A stretch of DNA of 64,000 bases from an uncultured Hyphomicrobiales bacterium (GCA_943908365.1 CALTTH010000001.1:62001-126000), one strand, 5' to 3'. Shown: positions 26,258-36,157, counted from the first letter of the stretch. The notes: generated by a model not told the origin, from the sequence alone. A program made the numbers and translations.

Positions 26258-26275
26258 CTGTCACTGTTTTGTCGT
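26258..26275 (+). promoter_or_regulatory. Pho-box-like direct repeat upstream of olsB
   Basis: CTGTCAC (26258-26264), four bases, TTGTCGT (26269-26275): two heptamers repeated every 11 bp, 12 of 14 positions matching the PhoB consensus CTGTCAT-N4-CTGTCAT. It lies about 50 bp before the olsB start. Ornithine-lipid synthesis is known to be PhoB-dependent under phosphate limitation in Sinorhizobium. Confidence 0.55.
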
Positions 26276-26325
26276 CAAGAAGTGATTTATGACACCCAGA
26301 TCAAACGGTGGCGGGGCGATTCTCC

Positions 26326-27207
26326 ATGGTCTCGGAAGTTCTGGAACGCAGCATAGTTGGCACGAGCTTGGGCGGCACTGTTTTGCCGGCTGCCGAAAAG
26401 CGGGAAGCCGACGTTTTCGGCCGGATAGGCTCTCTTGAAACGCGCCTTGCCAGAAACGAGCGTGAGATAGATGCAGCCCAGCAGGTGCGCTTCCGCGTCT
26501 TCGTCGAGGAAATGGGTGCGCGGCTTCCAGCTGACGCCATGCGTCGCAGACGCGATGTCGATGCTTTCGATGCCGTCTGCGATCACCTTCTCGTTCTGGA
26601 CAATGCGATCGAAGGTGATCCAGAAGATCAGATCGTCGGTACCTATCGCCTGCTCAGACAGGAAACGGCGTCTGCCAATAAGGGTTTTTATTCTGCAAGC
26701 GAATTCGACATCGAGGGCCTGATCGCGCGCCATCCGGGCAAGCGCTTCATGGAACTCGGACGCTCTTGCGTCCTGCCGGAATATCGCACCAAGCGAACCG
26801 TCGAGCTTCTCTGGCAGGGCAACTGGGCCTATGCCGTTCGTCACCGCATGGACGCAATGATCGGCTGCGCGTCCTTTTCCGGAATCCAGCCGGAAGCCCA
26901 TGCGCTGGCGCTGTCCTTCCTGCATCACACCTGCGGCGCAAAGGGCGACTGGCTTGCCGAGGCCCTGCCGGAACTCTATCGCGAGATGGACATGATGCCG
27001 CTCGAAGCCATCAATCCACGCCGGGCGCTGAATGCCATGCCGCCGCTGATCAAGGGCTATATGCGCCTTGGCGCCATGTTCGGCGAAGGCGCCGTGGTCG
27101 ACCACGCGTTCAACACAACCGATGTGCTGGTCATCCTGCCGGTCTCATCGATTGCCGGCCGCTACATCAATTACTATGGCGCTGACGCGGAGCGTTTCAA
27201 CGGTTGA
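26326..27207 (+). CDS. olsB: L-ornithine N(alpha)-acyltransferase (ornithine lipid synthesis)
   Basis: Transfers a 3-hydroxyacyl group from acyl carrier protein to ornithine, giving lyso-ornithine lipid, a phosphorus-free membrane lipid precursor. The ~293-residue product has the hemolysin-type GNAT fold: RFRVFVEEMGARLP, VGTYRLLR, the ELGRSCVLPEYR acyl-donor region, and a C-terminal part with LPPLIKGY-like (AMPPLIKGYMRLGA). ATG 26326 is preferred; GTG 26308 is possible. The partner acyltransferase olsA is 12 kb downstream. A Pho-box-like repeat lies upstream. The identification is by family pattern and rhizobial gene order (lspA-olsB-mutS). Confidence 0.85.
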   Translation: MVSEVLERSIVGTSLGGTVLPAAEKREADVFGRIGSLETRLARNEREIDAAQQVRFRVFVEEMGARLPADAMRRRRDVDAFDAVCDHLLVLDNAIEGDPEDQIVGTYRLLRQETASANKGFYSASEFDIEGLIARHPGKRFMELGRSCVLPEYRTKRTVELLWQGNWAYAVRHRMDAMIGCASFSGIQPEAHALALSFLHHTCGAKGDWLAEALPELYREMDMMPLEAINPRRALNAMPPLIKGYMRLGAMFGEGAVVDHAFNTTDVLVILPVSSIAGRYINYYGADAERFNG

Positions 27208-27325
27208 TACCGTTTCGGCATCAAGCTTCCTGTGGGTTCGTCGTTCTGCGTGTTGTTCTTGGAGAGCCGCGCCGGTAGTCTTCGGCTTTGTTTTCTCAAA
27301 GCCCCAAGCAGATACGATCACGCCA

Positions 27326-30040
27326 TTGACGGACGTTCATTCCACCGCCTCGCTCATTTCTGAAGAGAGCCGCGCATCGGCAACGCCGATGATGGAGCAG
27401 TATATCGAGATCAAGGCGAACAATCCCGGTTCGCTGCTTTTCTATCGCATGGGCGATTTCTACGAACTGTTCTTCGACGATGCGGCGGAAGCCTCGCGCG
27501 CTCTCGGCATCACTCTCACCAAGCGCGGCCAGCATCTGGGTCAGGACATTCCCATGTGCGGCGTTCCGGTCCACGCGGCGGATGACTATCTGCAAAAGCT
27601 GATTATGCGCGGTTATCGCGTTGCCGTCTGCGAACAGGTGGAAGACCCGGCGGAAGCCAAGAAGCGTGGCTCGAAATCGGTGGTCAAACGTGATGTCGTG
27701 CGCCTTGTCACGCCCGGCACTCTGACCGAAGAAAAGCTGCTCTCGCCGACAGAATCCAACTATCTCATGGCGCTTGCGCGTATCCGCGGCAGCTCGGAGG
27801 CGCAGTTCGCGCTGGCCTGGATCGACATCTCCACCGGCGTTTTCAAACTGGCGGAGACGACATTGACGCGGCTGCTGGCGGACATCTGGCGCATCGATCC
27901 GCGCGAGTTGATCGTCGCCGACAGCCTGTTTCACGATGAAGAACTGCGACCGACCTTCGATGTGCTGGGTCGCGTGGCCGTCCCTCAACCTGCCGTCCTG
28001 TTTGATAGCGCGACCGCCGAAGGCCGCATCGCCCGCTACTTCAACGTCTCGACGCTGGATGGCTTCGGAACCTTCTCCCGTGTGGAACTGGCAGCTGCCG
28101 CCGCCGCCGTCGCCTATGTGGAAAAGACACAGATTGCCGAGCGCCCGCCTCTCGGCGCGCCGGAACGGGAAAGCTCAGCCTCGACGCTCTTCATCGATCC
28201 TGCTACCCGCGCCAATCTGGAATTGACCAAGACGCTTGCCGGAGAACGCGATGGATCGCTGTTGCAGGCGATCAACCGCACGGTCACCGGCGGCGGTGCG
28301 CGGCTTCTGGCGGAACGGCTGATGTCGCCGCTGACCGATCCTGAGCGGATCAATGCCCGCCTTGATGCGGTGGCCTACCTGATCGACGATGTGTCCTTGA
28401 GCGATGGTCTGCGCGAGGCTCTGAAGCAGGTGGCAGATATGCCGCGCGCGCTGTCGCGCCTGGCGCTCGATCGCGGCGGCCCGCGTGATCTCGGCGCGAT
28501 TCGCCAGGGACTTTCCGCTGCGGCACTGGTTGGGCAACTGCTCGATCAGGGCCTCTTGCCGGATGAATTGCGCCAAGCGCTTGCCGCTCTCAAAGCTTTG
28601 CCAGCTCCGCTCGAGGCCATGCTGTCGGAGATGCTGGCGGACGATCTTCCGCTCCTGAAGCGCGATGGCGGTTTCGTCCGTGAAGGGTCGAATGCCGAGC
28701 TTGACGAGGTACGAGCGCTGCGCGACCAGTCGCGCCGGGTGATTGCCGGCTTGCAGCTGCAATATGCGGAAGAGACCGGCATCAAGTCGCTGAAGATCAA
28801 GCACAACAATGTGCTTGGCTATTTCATCGAGGTCACGGCTGGCAATGCCGATGTGATGACGGGAAGCGACGAGGCCAAGGCGCGCTTCATCCACCGCCAG
28901 ACGATGGCGGGCGCCATGCGCTTTACCACCACCGAACTTGCCGATCTGGAAAGCCGCATCGCTAACGCCGCCGCCCAGGCGCTGACCATGGAGTTGCGGG
29001 CCTTCGACCGGATGGTGCAGGCGGTGGTGGCCGAGGCCGAAGCTATCAAGGCGGGGTCGCTGGCGCTTGCGGCGATCGACGTGGCAACGAGCCTTGCGCA
29101 TCTGGCCTCCGAGCAGGCCTATTGCCGCCCGGTTGTGGATAGCTCCATGACGTTTGCGGTCCGCGGCGGACGTCACCCCGTTGTAGAGCAGGCGCTGCGC
29201 CGCCAGTCGAGCGGGCCTTTCATTGCCAATAATTGCGATCTCTCAGCCACCAACGGCAATCGCAACGGCGCGATCTGGATGCTGACCGGCCCGAATATGG
29301 GCGGTAAGTCGACCTTCCTGCGTCAGAATGCGTTGATCGCCATCCTCGCCCAGATCGGGTCCTTCGTTCCGGCAGAGGCCGCCCATATCGGCATTGTCGA
29401 TCGTTTGTTCTCGCGCGTCGGCGCCTCCGATGATTTGGCCCGTGGCCGCTCCACTTTCATGGTCGAAATGGTCGAGACGGCGGCAATCCTCAATCAAGCG
29501 ACCGAACGTTCGCTCGTCATCCTCGATGAGATCGGGCGCGGCACGGCAACCTTTGACGGTCTGTCCATCGCCTGGGCGACGGTGGAACACTTACATGAGG
29601 TGAACCGCTGCCGTGGTCTTTTCGCAACCCATTTTCATGAGCTGACGGTGCTGTCTGAAAAGCTCGGGCGTCTCTCCAACGTCACGATGAAGGTGCGGGA
29701 ATGGGAAGGTGATGTGATTTTCCTACACGAGGTTGGGCCCGGTGCTGCGGATCGTTCCTATGGCATCCAGGTGGCCCGCCTTGCCGGCCTCCCCGCCGCG
29801 GTGGTGGAGCGCGCAAGAGAGGTTCTCAACCAACTCGAGGATGCCGATCGCAAAAACCCTGCGAGCCAGTTGATCGATGATCTGCCGCTGTTTCAGGTCG
29901 CGGTCAGGCGCGAAGCGGCAAGCGCCAAGGGCAACTCGAAGGTGGATGAGGCGTTGAAGGTGCTGAACCCGGATGAAATGACGCCGCGTGAGGCACTGGA
30001 TGCGCTCTATGCGCTCAAGAAACAACTTGGCAACGCTTGA
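27326..30040 (+). CDS. mutS: DNA mismatch repair protein MutS
   Basis: Recognises mismatches and small loops and recruits MutL. Domain I holds the mismatch-reading FYRMGDFYELF motif (Phe and Glu that contact the mispair), domains II-IV follow, and the ATPase has Walker A GPNMGGKST at about 655-663, then DDLARGRSTFMVEM and ILDEIGRGTATFDG. No ATG lies before the conserved SEESRASATPMMEQ stretch except far back inside olsB, so I placed the start at TTG 27326, giving about 904 residues. ATG 27390 would cut this conserved part off. Confidence 0.95.
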   Translation: MTDVHSTASLISEESRASATPMMEQYIEIKANNPGSLLFYRMGDFYELFFDDAAEASRALGITLTKRGQHLGQDIPMCGVPVHAADDYLQKLIMRGYRVAVCEQVEDPAEAKKRGSKSVVKRDVVRLVTPGTLTEEKLLSPTESNYLMALARIRGSSEAQFALAWIDISTGVFKLAETTLTRLLADIWRIDPRELIVADSLFHDEELRPTFDVLGRVAVPQPAVLFDSATAEGRIARYFNVSTLDGFGTFSRVELAAAAAAVAYVEKTQIAERPPLGAPERESSASTLFIDPATRANLELTKTLAGERDGSLLQAINRTVTGGGARLLAERLMSPLTDPERINARLDAVAYLIDDVSLSDGLREALKQVADMPRALSRLALDRGGPRDLGAIRQGLSAAALVGQLLDQGLLPDELRQALAALKALPAPLEAMLSEMLADDLPLLKRDGGFVREGSNAELDEVRALRDQSRRVIAGLQLQYAEETGIKSLKIKHNNVLGYFIEVTAGNADVMTGSDEAKARFIHRQTMAGAMRFTTTELADLESRIANAAAQALTMELRAFDRMVQAVVAEAEAIKAGSLALAAIDVATSLAHLASEQAYCRPVVDSSMTFAVRGGRHPVVEQALRRQSSGPFIANNCDLSATNGNRNGAIWMLTGPNMGGKSTFLRQNALIAILAQIGSFVPAEAAHIGIVDRLFSRVGASDDLARGRSTFMVEMVETAAILNQATERSLVILDEIGRGTATFDGLSIAWATVEHLHEVNRCRGLFATHFHELTVLSEKLGRLSNVTMKVREWEGDVIFLHEVGPGAADRSYGIQVARLAGLPAAVVERAREVLNQLEDADRKNPASQLIDDLPLFQVAVRREAASAKGNSKVDEALKVLNPDEMTPREALDALYALKKQLGNA

Positions 30041-30110
30041 TGCGTAGAGTGCCTGTCCATTCGGCCTCAAAATCGCTATAGCGCTGTGCCATCAGCGCAA
30101 GACGCATGGA

Positions 30111-32954
30111 ATGGATATCGGCTCAATGGCCTCTAAGGACCTGGATTTCTCCGCGATACTGGATGTCGCAGCACTGAAGCATCAATGCGATCTCGTTTTT
30201 CAAGGCGATGGAAAGCGCGTTTCGGATGTGCGCTCCGACCTCTTGCCGATCTTCAAGAAGGCGAGCAGTGATGGTCGGCAGAAAGCCAGAGACCTGCTGG
30301 ATTCCGAAGGCGGCGGCATTGACTGCGCAAGGCGTATCTCCTGGCTGCAGGACCGTCTGATTGAGGTGCTCTACGATCTCGCCTGCCAATATGTCTATCC
30401 AAAGGATGCGCCAGGCATCGCCATCACCGCTGTCGGCGGCTACGGGCGCGGCACGTTGGCACCCGGATCGGACATCGACCTTCTGTTCCTGCTGCCTCTC
30501 AAGAACACGCCGGACATGCACAAGGCGATCGAGTTCATTCTCTACATTCTTTGGGATGTCGGCTTCAAGGTTGGCCACGCCACCCGCACCGTGGATGAAT
30601 GCATCAAGCTGTCCAAGGCGGATATGACGATCCGCACCGCCATTCTCGAAATGCGCCCGATCTGCGGACAGAAGTCACTCGCCGACGAGCTGGAGCGGCG
30701 ATTCGAAACCGAAGTCGTCACCAATAGCGGTCCAGAATTCATTGCCGCCAAGTTGGCTGAGCGCGACCAGCGCCACCGCAAGGCAGGCGACACACGTTAT
30801 CTGGTCGAACCGAATGTGAAGGAAGGCAAGGGCGGTCTGCGTGATCTCCACACGCTCTTCTGGATCGCGAAATATTATTACCACGTGCGCGACACGGCAG
30901 AGCTGGTGAAGCTTGGGGTGCTTTCCAGAAGCGAACTGAAGCTCTTCGAAAAGGCCGATGACTTTCTCTGGGCGGTGCGCTGCCAGATGCACTTCATCAC
31001 CGGCAAGGCCGAGGAGCGGCTTTCCTTCGATATCCAGCGCGATATTGCTGCCGCCCTTCATTACCAGCCGCGACCCGGCCTTTCGGCGGTCGAGCGCTTC
31101 ATGAAGCATTATTTCCTCGTGGCCAAGGATGTGGGCGACCTGACGCGCATTCTTTGCGCCGCTCTTGAGGACCGCCAGGCGAAGGACGTGCCGGGGCTTT
31201 CCGGCGTTCTCAGCCGCTTTGCCCATCGGCTTCGCAAGATCCCAGGCTCCAGTGAATTCGTCGAAGACCGCGGTCGCATTGCGCTTGCCAATGCCGATGT
31301 CTTTCGTGACGATCCAGTCAGCCTGATCCGGCTTTTCCATGTGGCCGATATCAACAATCTCGAACTGCACCCGGATGCCCTTCGCGTCGTGACCCGCTCG
31401 CTCGGTCTCATCAATCATGAGCTGCGCGAGAATGAGGAGGCCAACCGGCTGTTCCTCGCCATCCTGACTTCGAAGCGCGATCCGGCACTGACGCTGCGGC
31501 GCATGAACGAGGCGGGCGTTCTCGGCAAATTCATCCCCGAATTCGGCAAGATCGTCGCGATGATGCAGTTCAACATGTATCATCACTATACGGTCGATGA
31601 GCACTTGATCCGCTCGGTCGCAATCCTGGCCGAGATCGACAAGGGGCAAGCGGTCGATACCCATCCGCTGGTCAACCAGTTGATGCCGGCCATCGAAGAC
31701 CGCGACGCTCTCTATGTCGCCGTTCTCCTTCATGACGTGGCAAAGGGCAGGCAGGAGGATCACTCCATTGCCGGTGCACGCGTGGCCCGCAAGCTCTGCC
31801 AGCGCTTTCGTCTCTCCACCAAGCAAACCGAGACGGTGATGTGGCTGATCGAGCAGCATCTCCTGATGTCGATGGTAGCGCAGACCCGAGATCTGCATGA
31901 CCGCAAGACGATCACCGACTTTGCTGACAAGGTTCAGTCGATGGAGCGGCTGAAGATGTTGTTGATCCTCACCGTCTGCGATATTCGCGCCGTCGGGCCG
32001 GACGTCTGGAACGGCTGGAAGGGGCAGTTGCTGCGCACGCTTTACTACGAAACCGAGCTTCTTCTCTCCGGCGGCTTTTCGGAAAGCTCGCGCAAGGAGC
32101 GCGCCAAGATTGCCCGTCAGCGCCTGTACGATGCGCTGGACGACTGGGGGCAGAAGGCGCGTCGCAAGTACAGCAAGTTGCATTATGATGCCTATCTTCT
32201 GTCGGTTGCTTTGGAAGACCAGGTCCGCCACACCCGCTTTCTGCGTGAGGCGGACAAGCAGGAAAAGGCGCTGGCAACCATGGCCCGCACCCATTCCTTC
32301 CATGCCATCACCGAGATCACGGTTCTGGCGCCAGACCATCCGCGCCTGCTGTCGATCATCACCGGCGCCTGCTCGGCTGCCGGCGCCAACATCGCCGATG
32401 CTCAGATATTCACGACATCGGACGGCCGCGCCCTCGATACGATCCTGATCAACCGCGAATTCCCGATCGATGAGGATGAGACCCGCCGCGCCACCAATAT
32501 CGGCAAACTGATCGAAGAGGTTCTGGCCGGCAAGAAGCGGCTTCCCGAGATCATTGCGACGCGGACGAAGAGCCGCAAGAAGAGTAAGACCTTCAATATC
32601 CCGCCGTCGGTGACGATTTCCAACGGGCTTTCCAACAAGTTCACCGTCATCGAGGTCGAATGCCTTGACCGTCCCGGCCTTCTGGCGGACATGACGGCGG
32701 TGCTGGCCGATCTGTCGCTGGATATCACCTCCGCGCGGATCACCACCTTCGGCGAAAAGGTCATCGATACATTCTACGTCACCGATCTCTTCGGCCAGAA
32801 GGTGATGACGGAAAACCGTCAATCCAACATCGCAATGCGGTTGAAGGCCGTTATGGCGGAGCAGGAAGATGAACTGCGTGATCGCATGCCCTCCGGCATC
32901 ATCGCGCATCCGGATGTAGCAGCCCTTCCTGCTGCGCGCACCGCAAAGGCTTGA
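30111..32954 (+). CDS. glnD: Bifunctional [protein-PII] uridylyltransferase/uridylyl-removing enzyme
   Basis: Nitrogen sensor that adds UMP to PII proteins (GlnB/GlnK) when glutamine is low and removes it when glutamine is high. The nucleotidyltransferase motif GGYGRGTLAPGSDIDLLF is near residues 109-126, the HD hydrolase motif LLHDVAKGRQEDHS is near 539, and two C-terminal ACT domains (starting about 735 and 847; TVLAPDHPRLLSIITGACSAAG and VECLDRPGLLADMTAVLADL) bind glutamine. It has 947 residues. ATG 30126 is an alternative start. With rpoN and ptsN also in this window, much of the nitrogen control set is local. Confidence 0.97.
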   Translation: MDIGSMASKDLDFSAILDVAALKHQCDLVFQGDGKRVSDVRSDLLPIFKKASSDGRQKARDLLDSEGGGIDCARRISWLQDRLIEVLYDLACQYVYPKDAPGIAITAVGGYGRGTLAPGSDIDLLFLLPLKNTPDMHKAIEFILYILWDVGFKVGHATRTVDECIKLSKADMTIRTAILEMRPICGQKSLADELERRFETEVVTNSGPEFIAAKLAERDQRHRKAGDTRYLVEPNVKEGKGGLRDLHTLFWIAKYYYHVRDTAELVKLGVLSRSELKLFEKADDFLWAVRCQMHFITGKAEERLSFDIQRDIAAALHYQPRPGLSAVERFMKHYFLVAKDVGDLTRILCAALEDRQAKDVPGLSGVLSRFAHRLRKIPGSSEFVEDRGRIALANADVFRDDPVSLIRLFHVADINNLELHPDALRVVTRSLGLINHELRENEEANRLFLAILTSKRDPALTLRRMNEAGVLGKFIPEFGKIVAMMQFNMYHHYTVDEHLIRSVAILAEIDKGQAVDTHPLVNQLMPAIEDRDALYVAVLLHDVAKGRQEDHSIAGARVARKLCQRFRLSTKQTETVMWLIEQHLLMSMVAQTRDLHDRKTITDFADKVQSMERLKMLLILTVCDIRAVGPDVWNGWKGQLLRTLYYETELLLSGGFSESSRKERAKIARQRLYDALDDWGQKARRKYSKLHYDAYLLSVALEDQVRHTRFLREADKQEKALATMARTHSFHAITEITVLAPDHPRLLSIITGACSAAGANIADAQIFTTSDGRALDTILINREFPIDEDETRRATNIGKLIEEVLAGKKRLPEIIATRTKSRKKSKTFNIPPSVTISNGLSNKFTVIEVECLDRPGLLADMTAVLADLSLDITSARITTFGEKVIDTFYVTDLFGQKVMTENRQSNIAMRLKAVMAEQEDELRDRMPSGIIAHPDVAALPAARTAKA

Positions 32955-32961
32955 ACAAAAA

Positions 32962-34554
32962 ATGAGTTTGATCGGCAAATTCGCCACCGTCGGCGGCGCG
33001 ACGCTTGGAAGCCGCCTGTTCGGCTTCATCCGTGAAATGCTGATGGCGGCAGCCGTGGGGACGGGACCGGTGGCGGACGCTTTCAACGCGGCCTTTCGCT
33101 TTCCCAATACCTTCCGCCGCCTGTTTGCCGAGGGCGCGTTCAACTCCGCCTTCGTGCCGCTCTTTGCCAAGGAGATCGAGGCCAATGGCATGGAGGGCGC
33201 GCGCCGCTTCTCGGAGGAAGTTTTCGGCGTCCTCTTCACGGTGCTGATGGCGCTGACGATCGTCATGGAACTGTCCATGCCGTTTCTTGTGCGAACAGTC
33301 ATTGCGCCGGGCTTTGTGGAAGACCCGACCAAGTTCGAAAACACGGTGCGCCTCGCCACCATCATGTTCCCCTATCTCGCCTGCATGTCGCTGGCGGCAA
33401 TGATGGGTGGAATGCTGAATTCGTTGCATCGCTACTTCGCTGCGGCGATCGCGCCGGTCTTTCTCAATGTCATTCTCATTGGCGTCCTGGCGCTTGCATG
33501 GTGGAAACAGTACGATCCGCTTCAGGTCGGCTACGCCCTCTCCTGGGGTGTCATGGCCGCAGGTTTCGTCCAGCTTGCCATCGTCTGGGTTGCTGTGCGT
33601 CATGCCGGTATCAAGATCGGCTTTCGCCGCCCGAAACTGACGGGCAACGTCAAGCGTCTGCTGGTTCTGGCGCTGCCGGCCGCAATCACCGGCGGCATCA
33701 CCCAGATCAATTTGCTGATCAACACCAATATCGCGTCTGGCGGAGACGGCGTGATCTCTTCGCTCGCCTATGCCGACCGCATCTATCAGTTGCCGCTCGG
33801 TGTCGTCGGCATTGCGGTGGCGACGGTTCTTCTGCCGGAACTGGCGCGCGCGCTTCGCGGCGGCCATGCGGTGGAGGCGGCCAATCTGCAAAACCGCTCG
33901 GTCGAGTTCGTGCTCTTCCTTACGTTGCCGGCCGCGGCTGCGCTACTGGTCATGGCCGAGCCGATCGTTCGTTTCCTCTATGAGCGCGGCAACTTCTCGC
34001 CATCTGCCACCATCACTGTCGCAGAAATTCTCGGCATCTATGGTCTCGGCTTGCCGGCCTTCGTTCTGATCAAGGCCTTCATTCCCGGCTTTTTCGCCCG
34101 CGAAGACACGCGGACACCAATGATCTTTGCGGCGATTTCCGTGGTGGTGAACGTCTCGCTCGCGCTCACCCTTTTCCCGTCTTACGGCGGTCCAGGGATT
34201 GCGACGGCGGAAATCACAGCCGGTTGGGTCAATGCCGCATTGCTCTTCGGCATGCTGATGTGGCGTGGCCATTGGAAGCTGGACCTCCCATTACTGCTGC
34301 GCATCCCGCGGCTGCTTCTTGCGGCAGGTCTCATGGCGTTCGCCATTCATTATGCGCTGTCCTATTTTTCCTACGAACTGTCATCGGCCTCAAACCTTGC
34401 GGTCCGGGCAGGCACATTGCTTGCGCTGGTCGCCGGCGCCATGGTCATCTATTTCGGCGTGGCCTTCGCCTCCGGTGGGGCAAACCTTGGGATGGTCAAG
34501 CGCGGCATGAGGCGCAAGCAGAAGACGGATGTCCAAAGCGAGATCGAGTCATGA
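32962..34554 (+). CDS. murJ: Lipid II flippase MurJ (MviN)
   Basis: Polytopic inner-membrane protein of the MOP superfamily that moves lipid-linked peptidoglycan precursor across the membrane. The 530 residues contain about 14 hydrophobic segments. The N-terminus GATLGSRLFGFIREMLMAAA and the stretch DAFNAAFRFPNTFRRLFAEGAFNSAFVPLF are strongly conserved, with the functional Arg residues of the central cavity. It begins 7 bp after glnD and its stop overlaps the next start by 4 bp (ATGA), so glnD-murJ-VOC is likely one transcript. Confidence 0.96.
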   Translation: MSLIGKFATVGGATLGSRLFGFIREMLMAAAVGTGPVADAFNAAFRFPNTFRRLFAEGAFNSAFVPLFAKEIEANGMEGARRFSEEVFGVLFTVLMALTIVMELSMPFLVRTVIAPGFVEDPTKFENTVRLATIMFPYLACMSLAAMMGGMLNSLHRYFAAAIAPVFLNVILIGVLALAWWKQYDPLQVGYALSWGVMAAGFVQLAIVWVAVRHAGIKIGFRRPKLTGNVKRLLVLALPAAITGGITQINLLINTNIASGGDGVISSLAYADRIYQLPLGVVGIAVATVLLPELARALRGGHAVEAANLQNRSVEFVLFLTLPAAAALLVMAEPIVRFLYERGNFSPSATITVAEILGIYGLGLPAFVLIKAFIPGFFAREDTRTPMIFAAISVVVNVSLALTLFPSYGGPGIATAEITAGWVNAALLFGMLMWRGHWKLDLPLLLRIPRLLLAAGLMAFAIHYALSYFSYELSSASNLAVRAGTLLALVAGAMVIYFGVAFASGGANLGMVKRGMRRKQKTDVQSEIES

Positions 34555-34970
34555 GTTCCAGCTTCACCTCCATGCGCCACATCGCACTCGTTTCTCTGGT
34601 GGTTGACGATTACGATCGCGCAAAGGCGTTCTACTGCGACGGCCTTGGCTTCGAATGCCTGGCGGACCAGCCGATGCCGGACGGCAAACGCTGGCTTGTC
34701 GTCAAGCCGAAGGGCGAGGGGGCAAGCGGGCTTCTGCTGGCACCGGCGGATGGAGAAGCGCAGGCCGCCGCGATCGGCAACCAGACCGGCGGCCGGGTTG
34801 GTTTCTTTCTTTATACGGATGATTTCGATGCGGATTTTCGCTGGATGAAAGACAACGGCATTCGCTTTCTGGAAGAGCCGCGTCACGAGGTTTATGGCAC
34901 GGTTGCCGTTTTCGAAGACCTCTATGGCAACAAATGGGACCTGCTGCAGCCGGCCGCCGAAACCCCTTGA
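34551..34970 (+). CDS. VOC-family (glyoxalase-like) protein
   Basis: The 139 residues form a glyoxalase/bleomycin-resistance/dioxygenase (VOC) fold: two beta-alpha-beta-beta-beta modules, MRHIALVSLVVDDYDRAKAFYCDGLGFEC and RVGFFLYTDDFDADFRWMKDNG, ending in the typical VFEDLYGNKWDLLQP. Possible metal ligands include the N-terminal His and the C-terminal Glu. The start ATG overlaps the murJ stop. Substrate and function are unknown; members range from lactoylglutathione lyases to antibiotic-binding proteins. Nothing in the neighbours points to a role. Confidence 0.85.
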   Translation: MSSSFTSMRHIALVSLVVDDYDRAKAFYCDGLGFECLADQPMPDGKRWLVVKPKGEGASGLLLAPADGEAQAAAIGNQTGGRVGFFLYTDDFDADFRWMKDNGIRFLEEPRHEVYGTVAVFEDLYGNKWDLLQPAAETP

Positions 34971-35052
34971 TTGCAACGGGTTCCGGGTGCATAAGCGCGG
35001 GCCACATCACAGCGCGGGGCAAGGCCCTCCACAAGCCTTTTCGAGGACGATC

Positions 35053-36117
35053 ATGAACGCATTCAAGCCGCTGGTTTTCTCCGGGGTTCAGCCGACCGGC
35101 AATCTCCACCTTGGCAACTATCTCGGTGCTATCCGCAAATTCGTCGCCCTGCAGGAAGACAATGACTGCATCTATTGCGTCGTCGATATGCACGCGATTA
35201 CAGCGCAGCTCGTCCATTCCGATCTGAAAGCGCAGACGCGCTCGATTGCCGCGGCCTTCATCGCGTCGGGCATCGATCCGGTCAAGCACATTGTCTTCAA
35301 CCAGTCCGCCGTGCCGCAGCATGCCGAGCTTGCCTGGGTATTCAACTGCGTGGCGCGCATCGGCTGGATGGAGCGCATGACCCAGTTCAAGGACAAGTCC
35401 GGCAAGAATGCCGAGCAGGTCTCGCTAGGGCTGCTCGCCTATCCGAGCCTGATGGCGGCGGATATTCTCGTCTACCGCGCCACCCACGTGCCGGTCGGCG
35501 ACGACCAGAAGCAGCATCTGGAACTCGCCCGGGACATCGCCCAGAAGTTCAACATCGATTTTGGCGATCATATCCGCAAGGCGGGTCTCGGCCTCGACAT
35601 CACCGTTGGCAACGAACCGGTCCATGCCTATTTCCCGATGGTGGAGCCACTGATCGGTGGTCCGGCACCACGCGTCATGTCCCTGAAGGACGGCACCAAG
35701 AAAATGTCGAAATCCGATCCCTCCGACCTGTCGCGCATCAACCTGATGGACGATGTCGATGCGATCTCCAAGAAGATCAAGAAGGCGAAGACCGACCCCG
35801 ACGCGCTGCCAAGCGAAGTCGAAGGCCTGAAGGGCCGCGCCGAGGCAGAGAACCTCGTCGGCATCTACGCGGCACTCTCCGACAAGACCAAGGCGGATGT
35901 GCTTGCCGAATTCGGTGGCCAGCAATTCTCGGCCTTCAAGCCGGCACTCGTGGATCTTGCGGTCAACGTGCTTGCCCCGATCAACAGCGAGATGCGCCGC
36001 CTTCTGGACGATGTCAGCCACATCGACGCAATCCTGAAGGATGGTGGCGAGCGTGCTAGTGCCATCGCACAAAAGACGATGGACGAAGTCCGCGACATCA
36101 TCGGTTTCCTGCGGTGA
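35053..36117 (+). CDS. trpS: Tryptophanyl-tRNA synthetase
   Basis: Class I aminoacyl-tRNA synthetase charging tRNA-Trp. The HIGH-type motif appears as GVQPTGNLHLGNYLGAI (about 11-27) and the KMSKS loop as KKMSKSDPSD at 216-225. The 354-residue length is usual. The start ATG 35053 (MNAFKPLVFSG) sits 82 bp after the VOC gene. A T-rich intrinsic terminator follows at 36127-36157. Confidence 0.97.
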   Translation: MNAFKPLVFSGVQPTGNLHLGNYLGAIRKFVALQEDNDCIYCVVDMHAITAQLVHSDLKAQTRSIAAAFIASGIDPVKHIVFNQSAVPQHAELAWVFNCVARIGWMERMTQFKDKSGKNAEQVSLGLLAYPSLMAADILVYRATHVPVGDDQKQHLELARDIAQKFNIDFGDHIRKAGLGLDITVGNEPVHAYFPMVEPLIGGPAPRVMSLKDGTKKMSKSDPSDLSRINLMDDVDAISKKIKKAKTDPDALPSEVEGLKGRAEAENLVGIYAALSDKTKADVLAEFGGQQFSAFKPALVDLAVNVLAPINSEMRRLLDDVSHIDAILKDGGERASAIAQKTMDEVRDIIGFLR

Positions 36118-36126
36118 TGTTGTCTG

Positions 36127-36157
36127 CGCCTCCCGCCTTTCGGCGAGAGGCGTTTTT
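36127..36157 (+). terminator. trpS intrinsic terminator
   Basis: The arms cgcctc and gaggcg with an inner ccg...cgg stem, followed directly by ttttt, 9 bases after the trpS stop. Confidence 0.85.

Noticed and set aside
30675..33365. 896-codon open frame on the minus strand across glnD and murJ
   Set aside because: Opposite to two well-identified genes and crosses their boundary; composition is that of a reverse-complement shadow.
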